A DNA stretch of 64,000 nucleotides from contig NC_135242.1 of the NCBI RefSeq assembly GCF_947623445.1, positions 21,080,001-21,144,000 of the forward strand, in the 5' to 3' direction. The translations under genes were made by a program, and so were the position numbers. This DNA comes from Clavelina lepadiformis (Eukaryota; Chordata; Ascidiacea; Aplousobranchia; Clavelinidae). Under the pieces are notes generated by a model. The model was given only the letters and a program-made list of their open reading frames with translations. It was not told where the DNA came from and did not search any database. Numbering within the stretch: the first letter of the stretch is position 1; each line of letters begins with the position of its first letter. Below are positions 12,440-23,236 of the stretch, piece after piece.

Positions 12440-13368
12440 GATAAAAATTATGATACCATAGTGTGCGGCCTCAATTCCTGAGCGATCTTTATCTAGCTGC
12501 GGCTTTTTGGCCTAATTTACATAAAGTGTTCATATGGCGCGTTGTATTTTCCTAATAATTTACTTCTGTCCGACTCATCTAAGCTTAGTGTTCTGTGAAC
12601 GTTATACCACGACTATGAATGCATTTTAATACATAAAAAAGCTAATTCTTATGCTGTACTGTGTTTTAGTTCATTGTTTTTGTAGCTTTGTTGTCACGTT
12701 TAGGTAATTGGCTTATTTTATTAATTTTCATTGATCTTTGTGAGGCTGTATTCGAGGATGGGAAAAGTTTGTGGAGACAAAGTAACTAAGTTCTAATTAC
12801 GGGATATATGTTTGTGGCATCTTATGTTGCTGCGTAGTTATATATATCAAGGTTTTCAGAACTATAGTGACTTACCATAGTGTTACTTGTAGCGTATAAA
12901 TAATGATATGAAATAAAGCATTCGCGCTGTTGGTTTTTCCAGTGGTTTCGTCAGCGATAAGCAATGTAGTGTGTTATGACACCTAGTTAACATCAGACTT
13001 ATTGAGGTCCGACCAATATTTTTTTCCTTTACTTTGACACAAACGTGTTGTGTATATAGCTACAGCCAGCCGCAGCAAAGGCAAACAGCATTTGCAAGCT
13101 CAGATGTGTGGTTATTCATAAGTTTGTCGATCGTATGCTTAGCAGCGACTGCCAGATTTGAATCCTGGGTTGGTTTCTTGTGTGCAGGTTTGGACACCAG
13201 TAATCGCTTTTTCGCCAGTGCATGGCGAGGCCGCTTCTTCCATTTGCAAGGTCTGTCCATGGGAAGGTTTCATACACGGTAAAGCACTTGAACTCTATCC
13301 ATACGACCTATACCTAAACAAAAGGAAAGTACTTAATCCATTATGACGTAAAGAGGTAGCCTACATAC
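12440..13368 (-). repeat. 0.95 kb module, copy 2 (inverted)
   Basis: This is the reverse complement of 1-966 and of the split copy at 14667-17366, including the stretch coding by chance for about 66 residues at 13060-13260. The hAT target site is empty (ACCTATAC at 13306-13313). Copies 2 and 3 face each other across the spacer and form the inner ends of the two arms. Confidence 0.8.
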
Positions 13369-14540
13369 TTGTGATATAAACCATCAATCGTCCTCGCTCA
13401 TATTGTAACAATAGTCGCCTGTATTAAATTTTATCTTGGTTAAAACTCAATCACTTATAGGTACCAGAGGCAATCGACCAAAGTTTAAATTAATTGTAAA
13501 TCCAGAACAAATAAATCGACTATTTTGTTGGTACTGCACTCATAAATCGAATGATCAACCGATTACAAAGGGAAGAAGCTACATCCAAGAAAAAAGACAT
13601 TAAAAGATCTTTTCGAAAAGTCTACGGCCATCTTGCAAGGCGCTATTAGAAAGAAAAGCAAAATAAATAATTTCACCTAAACTTTCAACCTCTCTTTCTC
13701 CTGTTTGATTCAACATGTACCTTCACTACCTTGTATATGTACTGTAAGTTATGTTACTTCTTCCTGTTGGTCTTCTATCTATGATATAGCCTAGCTTGTA
13801 TGCGACCATCTTCACATAGCTTTGAAATGCAACGCTAAAACGTGTTTGTCTTAAAATGAAAAATGTAATACAGTAGGCTATGTATGTATTGTTATTGGTT
13901 GATATACATCCACGCGTTTTTGACTTGAAAATACACGTAATAGGCCATTGGCAAAAACCAAGGATCACTTCACTGATTCATCATTTCGATGTCATAGCCA
14001 GCCGGGCACTTTACATTGTGAAAAAAAACTCGCGCCTGCGAAGCGTGCAGTATCTGGCGGGCAATGAAATTAAAATGTTTGTCGGGTGAATGAAAACTTT
14101 GCTGTTTTTCCACCAACTGGGTAAGTTTTGAAGCCAAACATAAATTATTAATTAAATATATGGATAAATTAAGTACATCTGGCATACTTCATTTTAAGTT
14201 AGCATTAAACAAAGATGTTTTGTCGCCAGAAGTCACAGTCTAATTGTGTCACGTTGTATATTCGGGTTCAATTCCCGATTCGGGTTATACCAAAGACTCA
14301 AAAATGAAATTCTCCGCTTCTTCTCTTGGCGTTGGGCACAAAAAATAATAAAATGCAAAAACGCGCTGTGTGTCATCGCAGATTGCCCCCTGCTTCCGCA
14401 CACACTTCCACACAGATATGTCTTACACACACGCCATCACGCATAAATTTATGTAAAAAACGCACCAAACGTTTGCGCACTCTGCATTGCATTTCGATGT
14501 TATAACAATAACCTTTTCTATTCCATTTCATTATCTAGGC
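13369..14540. other. Spacer between the inverted arms
   Basis: About 1.2 kb appearing once in the window, AT-rich, with no convincing gene. Around 14225-14350 a B-box-like GGGTTCAATTCCCGA is followed by a tail with CTTGGCGTTGGGCAC, suggesting a degenerate tRNA-derived SINE. No A box or cloverleaf could be drawn, so no tRNA gene is called. Confidence 0.4.
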
Positions 14541-14708
14541 GTTAGCGCACAAGCAGATGCGTCCGCTGAAAAAGAGTTTACACAAAATAATGTCATAATG
14601 AAAACAGCACGAGAGCGATGCAGAGAACTCGATATTACTCGACAGGAAATCGAATACAAGTTACTGAGAGTTCTCGTGATATTGCTGGGAAGTGTTGGCA
14701 AAAACAGA
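14541..14708 (+). other. Possible orphan coiled-coil exon
   Basis: After a good acceptor (TTTCATTATCTAG) comes an open frame rich in charged residues (KTARERCRELDITRQEIEYK), helical in character, running to a possible donor at AGAA/GTATGT near 14708. The window's first bases match its end (base 1 = 14667), so a second copy probably lies just upstream of the window. It resembles no exon of the lamin-like gene. It could be an exon of another gene or a relic captured in the duplication. Confidence 0.3.
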
Positions 14709-14926
14709 AGTATGTGCCTCTTTACGTCATAATGGATTAAGTACTTTCCTTTTGTCTAGGTATAGGTCAGGGGTGTCCAAAACTGTCCAACCTTTTTGGC
14801 CAAAGGGCCACATGCGATTTACGAATGATTGCGCGGGCCACTTGAGTGTTTACTGCTAATTTCTAATTAAAACCCTCACCCCAAAATTCTAATCTGAGAA
14901 ATACGTATTATCCTCTTTTACAATTA

Positions 14927-16153
14927 CAGTCGAATCCCCTTAATTCGGACACCGGATAACCTGGACAACCGCTTTATTCGGCCAAAATGCTCGGGAACGG
15001 AACAAAAGTAAAAATTGAACGTAAAAATCTCCCGTTAATTCGGACAATTCTCCGCTTAATTCGGACACAGGTTCGCAATTCTTATCGTTAGGTTATGACT
15101 AGGGCAACCAAAAGTCAATATAGTCATTTTTTTTTAACCTGCTCAGAATGCTATCAAACAAGCACAAAACAAATTTCAGCTTTGTACGACGTGTGGTATA
15201 GAAGTTATTAGGTCAAATAAAGTCAAAATGTTACGTTAGGTCAAAATACGGTCAAATTGTTTCTTTAGGTCTTCTTTTTAGGTCAAAATCTATTAAACTT
15301 GTAATTTTGTAACCATTTTGTAATATTATTCTTCCGTTTTTCTCTTTTCTTGTACCGCAAACAATTCCAGTGCCCCAAATTATACTTAGAAGTTAGAACC
15401 AAAGCCACAAAGAGAGGGAAGGCCTTTCAGCGCGTCTGGTGACGTCACGATGTGAAGGCATTGCATTTGAAACTGCAAGTTGCCAATTTTAATACGCAGA
15501 AACGAAAAAAAGTCAACACTAGAAAAGCGTTTTGTCAATTTTAATTGCAGCTTTAGATTAGAAAGTTGCTGTAGACAGTGTAGAGACTATCAGTATAGCG
15601 TTTTTCAAAATAAGGTCAAAATTTAAACTTTTTAGGTCAAAATAAGGTTAAAATTTAAACTTTTTAGGTCAAAATTTGCAAATTTTAAGGTCAAAATTTA
15701 AACTTTTTAGGTCAAAAAACTGGTTGCCCTAGTTATGACAAAACAAACAGTACTTCGTTCGTTTTTACACAAGATGCAATTGCATTATGAGTGATTATGG
15801 TGAAACAATGACGATCGATGCAGTAACAATCGACAATGAACTCATATAAGGCCGTGCCAGCTTCACAGTCGCTTTTACTTCGGTACAATTGCGTCCATCT
15901 TGTAGAACAGATTGGTACAGAAAAGTTTAGCAGAGAAAGTGAAATTGCTCACTAAAGTAAACGAAATGTTTTATGCGATCAGTGCCAGTTACTGCAGTAT
16001 AGCGCAGCTGCAATTCATTTATTACGCAACTATACAGTATTTTAAATGCGTTGTCTGCCATTACACATGACCATGAAACGAACAACTGATTCTCCGCTTA
16101 ATTCGGCCAAAAGTGAGCGGAACCAAAGTGTCCGAATTAAGTGGAGTCGACTG
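14927..16153. mobile_element. Tigger/pogo-like element inside the hAT element
   Basis: Both ends are inverted repeats of the form CAGTCGA..CC.CTTAATTCGGACAC, typical of the Tigger branch of pogo-like (Tc1/mariner) transposons, flanked by TA dinucleotides (14925-14926 and 16154-16155). Inside the ends ATTCGG-type motifs recur. No transposase frame survives. It is itself interrupted by 15100-15731. Confidence 0.85.
15100..15731. mobile_element. Innermost hAT element
   Basis: Ends TAGGGCAACCA and TGGTTGCCCTA, flanked by a perfect 8-bp duplication GTTATGAC (15092-15099 and 15732-15739). The interior repeats the phrase TTTAGGTCAAAA many times, mostly near the right end. There is no coding capacity. 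It is the youngest of the three nested elements. Confidence 0.9.
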
Positions 16154-19100
16154 TATAAGAACAACAAACATACGAAGATATAGTAAATTCAACGTCTCAA
16201 CATTTCAATGTGAAGTTTGGCACTGTTTTTCTCTAACAAGTTTGGCAATATTCGGTGAGATGGACGATGTAGCAATGCGAAGCGAGTTTTCCATATGGCT
16301 GTCAGAAATTAGTAAACTAACAATAAATGCCAATTTCTCGGAATGTAAGTTCGCCATAAATTACGTAGGCGATTCAGTTGATCAGTCATTTCGACAAATA
16401 CCGCGCGGGCTACTCAGAACCTTCCCGCGGGCCACAGGCTGGACAGTGGACACCCCTGGTATAGGTCTTATGGATAGAGTTCAAGTGCTTTCTCTCTTTT
16501 TGAAACCTTCACATTGCAAATGGACGAAGCGGCCTCACCATGCACAGGCGAAAAAGCGATTACTGGTGTCCAAGCCAGCAAACAAGAAACCAACCCACAA
16601 TTTAAATCTGGCAGATCCCACTTAAGCATACGATCGACAAACTTATGAATAACCACGCATCTGAGCTTGCAAATGCTGTTTGCTTTTGCTGCGGCTGGCT
16701 GTAGCTATATACACAACACGTTTGTGTCAAACTGGATTGCAGTAAAGGAAATAAATATTGGTCGGACCTCGATAAGTCTGATGTTAACTAGGTGCCATAA
16801 GCCCATAACACTTATTGTTTATTATTATATATTATTGCTTAAATTGCTTAATTATCGCTGACGAAACTACCGGATATACCAACAGCGCGAATGCTTTATT
16901 TCATATCATTATTTATACGCTACAAGTAACACTATGGTAAGTCACTATAGTTCTGAAAACCTTGATATATATAACTACGAAGCTACATAAGATGTCACAA
17001 ACATATATCCCGTTAATAGAGCTTATTTACTTTGTCTCCACAAACTTTTCCCATCCTCGAATACAGCCTCACAAAGATCAATCAAAATTAATAAAACAAG
17101 CCAATTACATAAACGTGACAACAAAGCTACAATAACAATGAACTAAAACACAGTACAGCATAAGAATTAGCTTTTTAAAGTATTAAAATGCATTCATAGT
17201 CGTGGTATAACGTTCACAGAACACTAAGCTTAGATGAGTCGGGCAGAAGTAAATTATTAGGAAAATACAACGCGCTATATGAACACTTTATGTAAATTAG
17301 GCCAAAAAGCCGCAGCTAGATAAAGATCGCTCAGGAATTGAGGCCGCACACTACGGTATCATAATTTTTATCATACGACACGGTACAGGTAGAGTGTTAA
17401 GTTAAAATTTTGGCATAATTCAGTCAAATGTTAATTAGGCCAAAGCCATCGTTGACGACGGCACGTGGGTTCACATCTAGTGCTCGCGTTCTGTGCAACT
17501 AATCGTATTCGTACACGGGAAAAAGTTGATTTAAAATCAAATTTGCGACCGGCTATTACGTTTTTGTTTTATTCAGCATATCAGGTAAAAGTGCCAGAAA
17601 GTACATTAAATATTTATGGGTAAAGACAACTAAAATTTTGCCATGCAAATTTTACAAATAAAAAGTTTACTGTTATCTTGCTCTGGTTGATAGTATATTC
17701 TAAACTAACATGCAAATTATTTCGGGAAGAATGAATATCTACTTAGTGAGAAAGAATTACGTTGCTCTTCTCTCCTTTCAGTGTGCAAGTGGGGTTAACA
17801 GGGGGAAAGGCCCGGGGCATGGGTGGCAGAAATTCGAGATTATGATGGGATTGTAGGCGTTGCATACCCAGACGATGTTGGTCCCCCGGGGAAAGAAAGT
17901 TCCCGGACAGGGACGGTTTGACGCAAGTTGCGCTGGAACCACGCCACGCATTTAAATGTGGCGTCGAAATAACGCCAGCGCTAAATTTCTCTTTTAGGTC
18001 CTTAGAGGACCGGCTGAAAGCGGGGGCTGTGGATTGTGCGACTTTGGGTGAAGGTTGACTTGGAAGAGTGGGATTGCTGGGAAGTGGAGGAAGTCTTGAC
18101 AAACCAAGGCTCCTTTCGTCGGACTTCTTGCTAAGATCGCGACCTCCTTCAATGAGTTCCTATTCAAAGTAAATGAGGGAACTTGCAGCGGACTCATTAC
18201 GGGAAATGTCCTTGGCTAAAATTTTCCAAGTGATTAAACTAAGAGATCAATGGAATGATAACGGATACGATTTGTAGCACAAGCGCGCCAAAAAATAAGC
18301 AAATTGAAAATACTGCGCCATTCTGCAGTAAACAAGTCCACACACTACACACGTTATTACTCGTACTTCTCTCTCTTTCCTGTCTTCATCATTAACCTTG
18401 GTACCTTGCGGTCCCGGCCTGAAGCCTCGTGTTGCTGTGGGCACGGTCGAGATGCGGCGAGGCAGGGCACTTTGATATATGGAGCTCATGTTCAACCGAC
18501 TTCCCGTCTTGAAGTCCATCTGTTGACTCGCGGACGACGTTTGAAAAGTTACCTTTATTCATCAAATTTTATTAAGAAATCAATTTAACAAGCTTGAATT
18601 ATAACTACCAAGTGACGAAATTAATTTCAGGCGACACGGCAAGTAACCCAGCACACTGCGGTCAGTGAGCATAATACGTTATCAATATTTGTCCATACAG
18701 TTGCCGGAGGAAGGTTTTAATCGGGTGTATATTAATTCTTTAGGTATATGTGTTAGGTTTTGTAATAAAATTAACAAGATTACACTTACATCTTTTTCAG
18801 TTTTCTCGAGGTGGCCATTCAAGAGCTTAGTCTGAAAAGAACTTCCCATTTCTCCGCGGGTAGTAAACGCGTTCTTTAGAGCGAGATAGTTAGTGCCTTC
18901 CAAACCCAACCTTATCAGTAACACAAGGTCAATCATCTATTGAGCAAACACTCAAGAAGGAAAAGACAACAAACAGAGTTTAAAATAGCACATTGTTCTT
19001 CCAAGGGTAAACATTAGTTTTAGGGAATCGATGAATCAGTCACCTTGGCAAAATAAAATGATAACAAACCAACAAACAAAGGTTGGTATAACAATACAAT

Positions 19101-21265
19101 ATTTTGGAGTAGCTAGGTCATACTCCCTATTAATTGGACACAAAAGGTTAAAGAAAGTGGTTAAAGGCAGGGTAAGGCGTGTATGTAATTGTGTTTTATC
19201 ACTAAACACAATCTTTGTATACACCAAAGCATATCCAGTTTCAGGGTTATCACAATGGCAAACCATGAAGTAATCCAAAACCACAGACCTAAAAATGTTA
19301 ACTATCTCTCACAACTATCTTTTACTCAGCATGTAAAAGTTTGGATAAGGCATCAAGGCTCCACTAAATTACAGAAAAAATTAATTTTCTGCACAAGCCT
19401 CAGCTTGCCAGGCAAAATTAAAATTTACAAACTCCTCAAGCCAGTTAGAAAAATTCCCTATCCAGTACCACAACCAAAAACATCTGAAACTTTTTACTTT
19501 ATGTTGCAAACCTTTTTTCTTCTTCCTCTATTAAAGTCTTCAACATGTTGATCTCAGTTTGCAAAGGGATATTGGCATCTCTTGCACAATCTAGCTCCCT
19601 CACCTTTATCAGGAGCAAATCCTGGGTTTCCTGCCACAAAGAGACAAAGTCATAAAAGATAAATTCAGTTTTATTTTCACTCACAAAAACTAATTTGATT
19701 CTTTTTCAGAAAACAGTGGAAAAAATTTGGGCCAATGTTAATGCTAAGTTTTGTTGTGGAAACGGCAATAACCCTGAGATTTTCTGTGGTAACAATTTTT
19801 AAATTTTTGCGAAGAACAGTTTTAATTTGTCCTCAACGTACTTGCAGTTTTCTGTTCAACTTTCGAAGCTGACTTTCAAAGCTTTTCCTTTCAGAATCTA
19901 AGCTTGTCTGAGTTACTTTGTATGCAGATTCAGTTGATGAAAGCTACAATTGAAACACATTTCACTTTTCCTTAAACCAACGTTAAACATAAAAAGCTTT
20001 AACCACATAAATGCGCAGTTTACAGACAATTTACCAACCAACCTTAGATTGAAGCAGGTTTTGTTCAGTCATTGCATAGTTGAGGTCAGCTTGTAATTTT
20101 CCATTTGCCTCCATTAATGATGTTAAATTGTTAGCATCGGCTTCCATTTGTAACCGGATTTCAGAAATCTATACAAGTATTAAATATGAATTAGTGAAAC
20201 ACAACTCCGATGATTAGTTGGTGTTGGTTTCAACTAATTTTGTTTTTACAAATGCCAACACAATAATGAATTTATCAGAAAAAATATTTGTCTTTATTTA
20301 TAACCGTTCAATATGATGAAAACTCTTTAATACAGAGGGTAAAAATCTGATAATCTTTCTGTCAAGACTCACATTCAACTGGTGTTTTGCTTCAGCTTCC
20401 TCCATGTACCTCCTCAATTCAATTTCGCTTGCTTTTCGAGCTTCACGCATCATCTCGGAAACATGACCGTTTTGCTGGCCGGACTTCTGAGCAGTCTCCT
20501 CCAGTTCAAGAATTAATTGACGAGAGTTCTCTAATCGATCATGAAGTTCACTGATTTCCTAACAATTACAACAAATTCATGTCATCATTCCTGTAGTCTG
20601 TTCAATTCTGGTAAAATAGTATCTCTACGACCATTTTAAAATCCTACCTGTTGACTAATGAGCATTTCATGGCTGTATCTTGTATGATAATCATTCAATT
20701 GATGCTGGACATCAAATTTTTCCTTCTGTCCTGTTTGAAACCTTTGACACAAAACATTTAAGCTCTGGCATGTGTAACAATAGAAGAATTGCAAGTTGCC
20801 ATAGCATTAATTATCATTTTACTTTTGTTGCTTTTCGATATCAGTTGCAACTATGTATAACAAGCAATAACATATTTTTATCATTTCTGTTAAACAAAAA
20901 CAAAACAAACAGCAAGTAACAATCATATAAACAACACAGCTAGATAAAAAGTACACATACCTCCGTTCAGCTTCTGCAAGCCTCTTTTTTAGGTCATCTC
21001 TTTCCAACTTGTAAAACTCTAACTCTGTACGTGGAGCGGTTAGCTGAGCCTGGGCTTGTTGGACTTCTAACTCTTTGTTTGTCAGTGCCACCTGCAACTT
21101 GGTGATTTGATCAGTTTGCTTTAAAACCGTTTCGTTTAGGGACAGAAACCTAAAAACAAAGTTATTTGATGAAGTCTTAGAATTGTTGTAAATATTCAAT
21201 GTTTTTAGGTGAACAGGAAGGAACACGACAAAATGAAATTCAATTAAAGTAAATATTTCATTTAT

Positions 21266-21400
21266 ATGGCTTGGTAGTGTAGCAGTTAGGCTGTTGAACT
21301 TGCAAAAATGCGATTAAGGTTCAATACTTGCCAGTGCCACACTGTTGCTGCAATGTTCTTGGATAAGGCAACAATTTCTAATTTGTGCAAGACCACAAGC
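21266..21400 (+). mobile_element. tRNA-derived SINE in intron 2 of copy B
   Basis: Same element as 3795-3924, opposite orientation relative to the window. The A-box-like TAGTGTAGCAGTTAGG and B-box-like GGTTCAATACTTGCC are intact in both copies. Confidence 0.55.
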
Positions 21401-22283
21401 AAGTAGAAAATGTTTTATATATATAGATATCATCGCTGAATTAAATAATGCAAAGACTGGAATAAATGTTTCATGACCAAACCATTTTACACAAACAAAA
21501 CAATAATGTTTACAAGTCTGATTATTCCAAGTGGTTGCAAAGGTTGCAACTGAAGCATGTATAAACAGTTTACTTAAAACTAAAAAGCTATGTTTTGGAC
21601 AACATGTGTTTCGAAAACAATTGATTGCTCGTTGCACATCAACAATATGATATTTTTATTTTATTTTTTCCTTTGGTTAAATGGTAACACATTGTACATA
21701 TCTAGGCAAAACAATAAAAATCAATTGCTTCAATTTATTCTTGTTGTAATAAAGCAACACACATTGTTGGAAATGTGTCATTTTTCAAAAATAAAATTTT
21801 TATACTTGTTTTTATGGTGATCGTCGCAACCAATTGGTATATAAATTCCAACCCTACCAATGTTAAGTTAACAACTAAAACCTGATTATATCTCACCTGC
21901 CCTCAAACTCAGAAGACATTGAATCATATTTTGAACGAGTTGCTTCCAGTTCATTTTTTTCACATTGCAGAATTTCAAGTTGGGTTCTCAATTCAGACAG
22001 TTGTTGTTCATATCTCAATCGTAAATTTTCAATTTCGTTCCTCCATTTTTGTTCATAAACAGTATTGGTGACTTTATTGAACTGCCAAAACATTGATGTA
22101 TCATAATCATTGCAATGCAAATTGATGAGAAAATTGGTTAATGGATTACATACAACAATAGTTCAGTCACTGCAAACACGTCATGTCCAGATGCAAATTG
22201 GTTTAAAAGTACATGAAAAGCCGTAACAGCAGAAACGTTTTAAATCCAACATATTGAAAGCATTGGCTTAACACTACATTATG

Positions 22284-22773
22284 CAGAGATAATCAGAACC
22301 GAATTACTGTACTGCGATGGTGTTTCAGTACCGATACTGTCAGCACTTTTTAAAAAGTATCAAATCCCTGTGCCGAATTATGTTTTTTAAGAAATTTTAG
22401 TCGGTCCCGGTACTCTGTACTTTTAACGTGATTATTTCAAATTTTGACAAGTATGTTTTCAAAGGTTCATGTTAATTAAACCTTAAAACGAGTTTTAGTG
22501 CTTGTTGTTCTTTTTTAGTCTACAGATGTGAAGAAAAGTCACAAGAAAGTAAGGTCGAATATGTTTTGACCTGGAGTAACCTTTGTCAGGGGCATAGTAG
22601 CGACAAATCACTTACAGCAGCATCTTTTATACAAAAATTATTGGTATTGACAAAGTGCTGAACTACTTTTTTGAAATAGTACCGATAACCGGAACCATTG
22701 ATACATTTTCTGCCAAGTAATGGGACCATTACCAACGATACTTTCAAAGTACAGTACCTACTGCCCACCTCTG
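22284..22773. mobile_element. hAT-type element in intron 1 of copy B
   Basis: Orthologue of 2407-2904, ending CTGCCCACCTCTG at 22773. Flanks ACATTATG and ACACTACG are the same degenerate 8-bp target duplication as in copy A, which confirms insertion before the duplication. Confidence 0.6.
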
Positions 22774-23236
22774 ACACTACGTTTGCAAAATGAGCAGCTA
22801 ATGTGGATTTTTATTAAGAAAACATGTAAATAGGAGCTTTCAAATGTGCAGATACAACCAAATTTTGCAAATTAGTTAAGAAATTATCCAGAATAAGTGC
22901 AGCCTTGTCCTGGTAAGTTTCGACTGTGCGGATAGCCTAGAGTAATTTTGGTTAAAGTTTGCGAATTTTGCCCCAAATGGATTTAAACTTGAACGGTGGC
23001 TCATTTCGCTTCGCTGACATTGTAAAATTTGTTAGTGATACGGATACAATGTCACAAAACTCCGGCACCAAATGCAAATCTGCAAACCTTTTTTTCTCTC
23101 TGTCGTCTCATAGCATTGATATAAATTGAAAATCTTTGGTTAAGGTTTTGTAACTCAGCTTTCTCTTCAATTCTCCCTGATATCAAGGTGCTATCTCCAT
23201 GGCAGCCCATGCAGTTAGTTTTTTTCGTTGCCATAA

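Larger units (their letters stand above)
1015..13368 (+). repeat. Left arm of a large inverted duplication
   Basis: This stretch is repeated in reverse complement at 16459-25800, exon by exon and also through introns and flanks. The outer limit is where 1015-1050 matches the complement of about 25750-25800; beyond that the two sides differ. The arm carries an intact lamin-like gene (1944-11430), its 5' flank and 3' flank, and a 0.9 kb module at its inner end. Differences from the other arm are many small substitutions plus a few large indels: it lacks the transposon at 23237-24887, keeps exons 12-16, and has about 0.65 kb (11680-12325) that the other arm lacks. The divergence argues for a real duplication rather than a read-level artefact, but assembly error cannot be excluded from sequence alone. 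Confidence 0.85.
14768..16458. mobile_element. hAT element (outer shell of a triple nest)
   Basis: Ends are CAGGGGTGTCCA and its complement TGGACACCCCTG, with a perfect 8-bp target duplication GTATAGGT, the hallmark of the hAT superfamily. Subterminal sequence has GGCC-rich blocks (AAAGGGCCACATGCG, GCGGGCCACAGGC). No transposase is visible: what is inside is mostly a second element (14927-16153), leaving about 0.46 kb of hAT sequence. It is therefore a non-autonomous copy. Confidence 0.9.
14667..17366 (+). repeat. 0.95 kb module, copy 3, split by a transposon
   Basis: 14667-14767 plus 16459-17366 together match 1-966. The break is filled by the hAT element 14768-16458, and the 8 bases GTATAGGT are duplicated on both sides (14760-14767 and 16459-16466). 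The other two copies give the uninterrupted sequence, so the insertion postdates the copying of the module. Confidence 0.85.
17743..23234 (-). pseudogene. Lamin-like gene, copy B, degraded and without tail domain
   Basis: Exons matching 1-10 of copy A are present with conserved frames (for example 21893-22090, 19562-19625, 18785-18905, 18390-18500). Exon 11 is damaged in two ways. Four bases at its acceptor are changed, so the usable AG shifts the frame, and the ancestral frame has a TAG near 18163 (copy A has GAG there). Exon 11 then runs straight into exon 17: copy A positions near 7173 and 11102 are joined, deleting about 3.9 kb with exons 12-16 and thus the lamin tail domain. The ATG at 23234 is cut off from its former 5' flank by a transposon. 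A truncated protein of head, rod and start of tail (about 490 residues) could still be made, so 'pseudogene' is my reading rather than proven. Confidence 0.75.

Noticed and set aside
14225-14300. tRNA gene
   Set aside because: Has a T-arm-like GGTTCAATTCC stretch but no A box or acceptor-stem pairing; better explained as a decayed SINE head.
16113-16625. 170-codon frame
   Set aside because: Runs across the end of the Tigger-like element, the outer hAT end and module sequence; a composite of repeats, not a gene.
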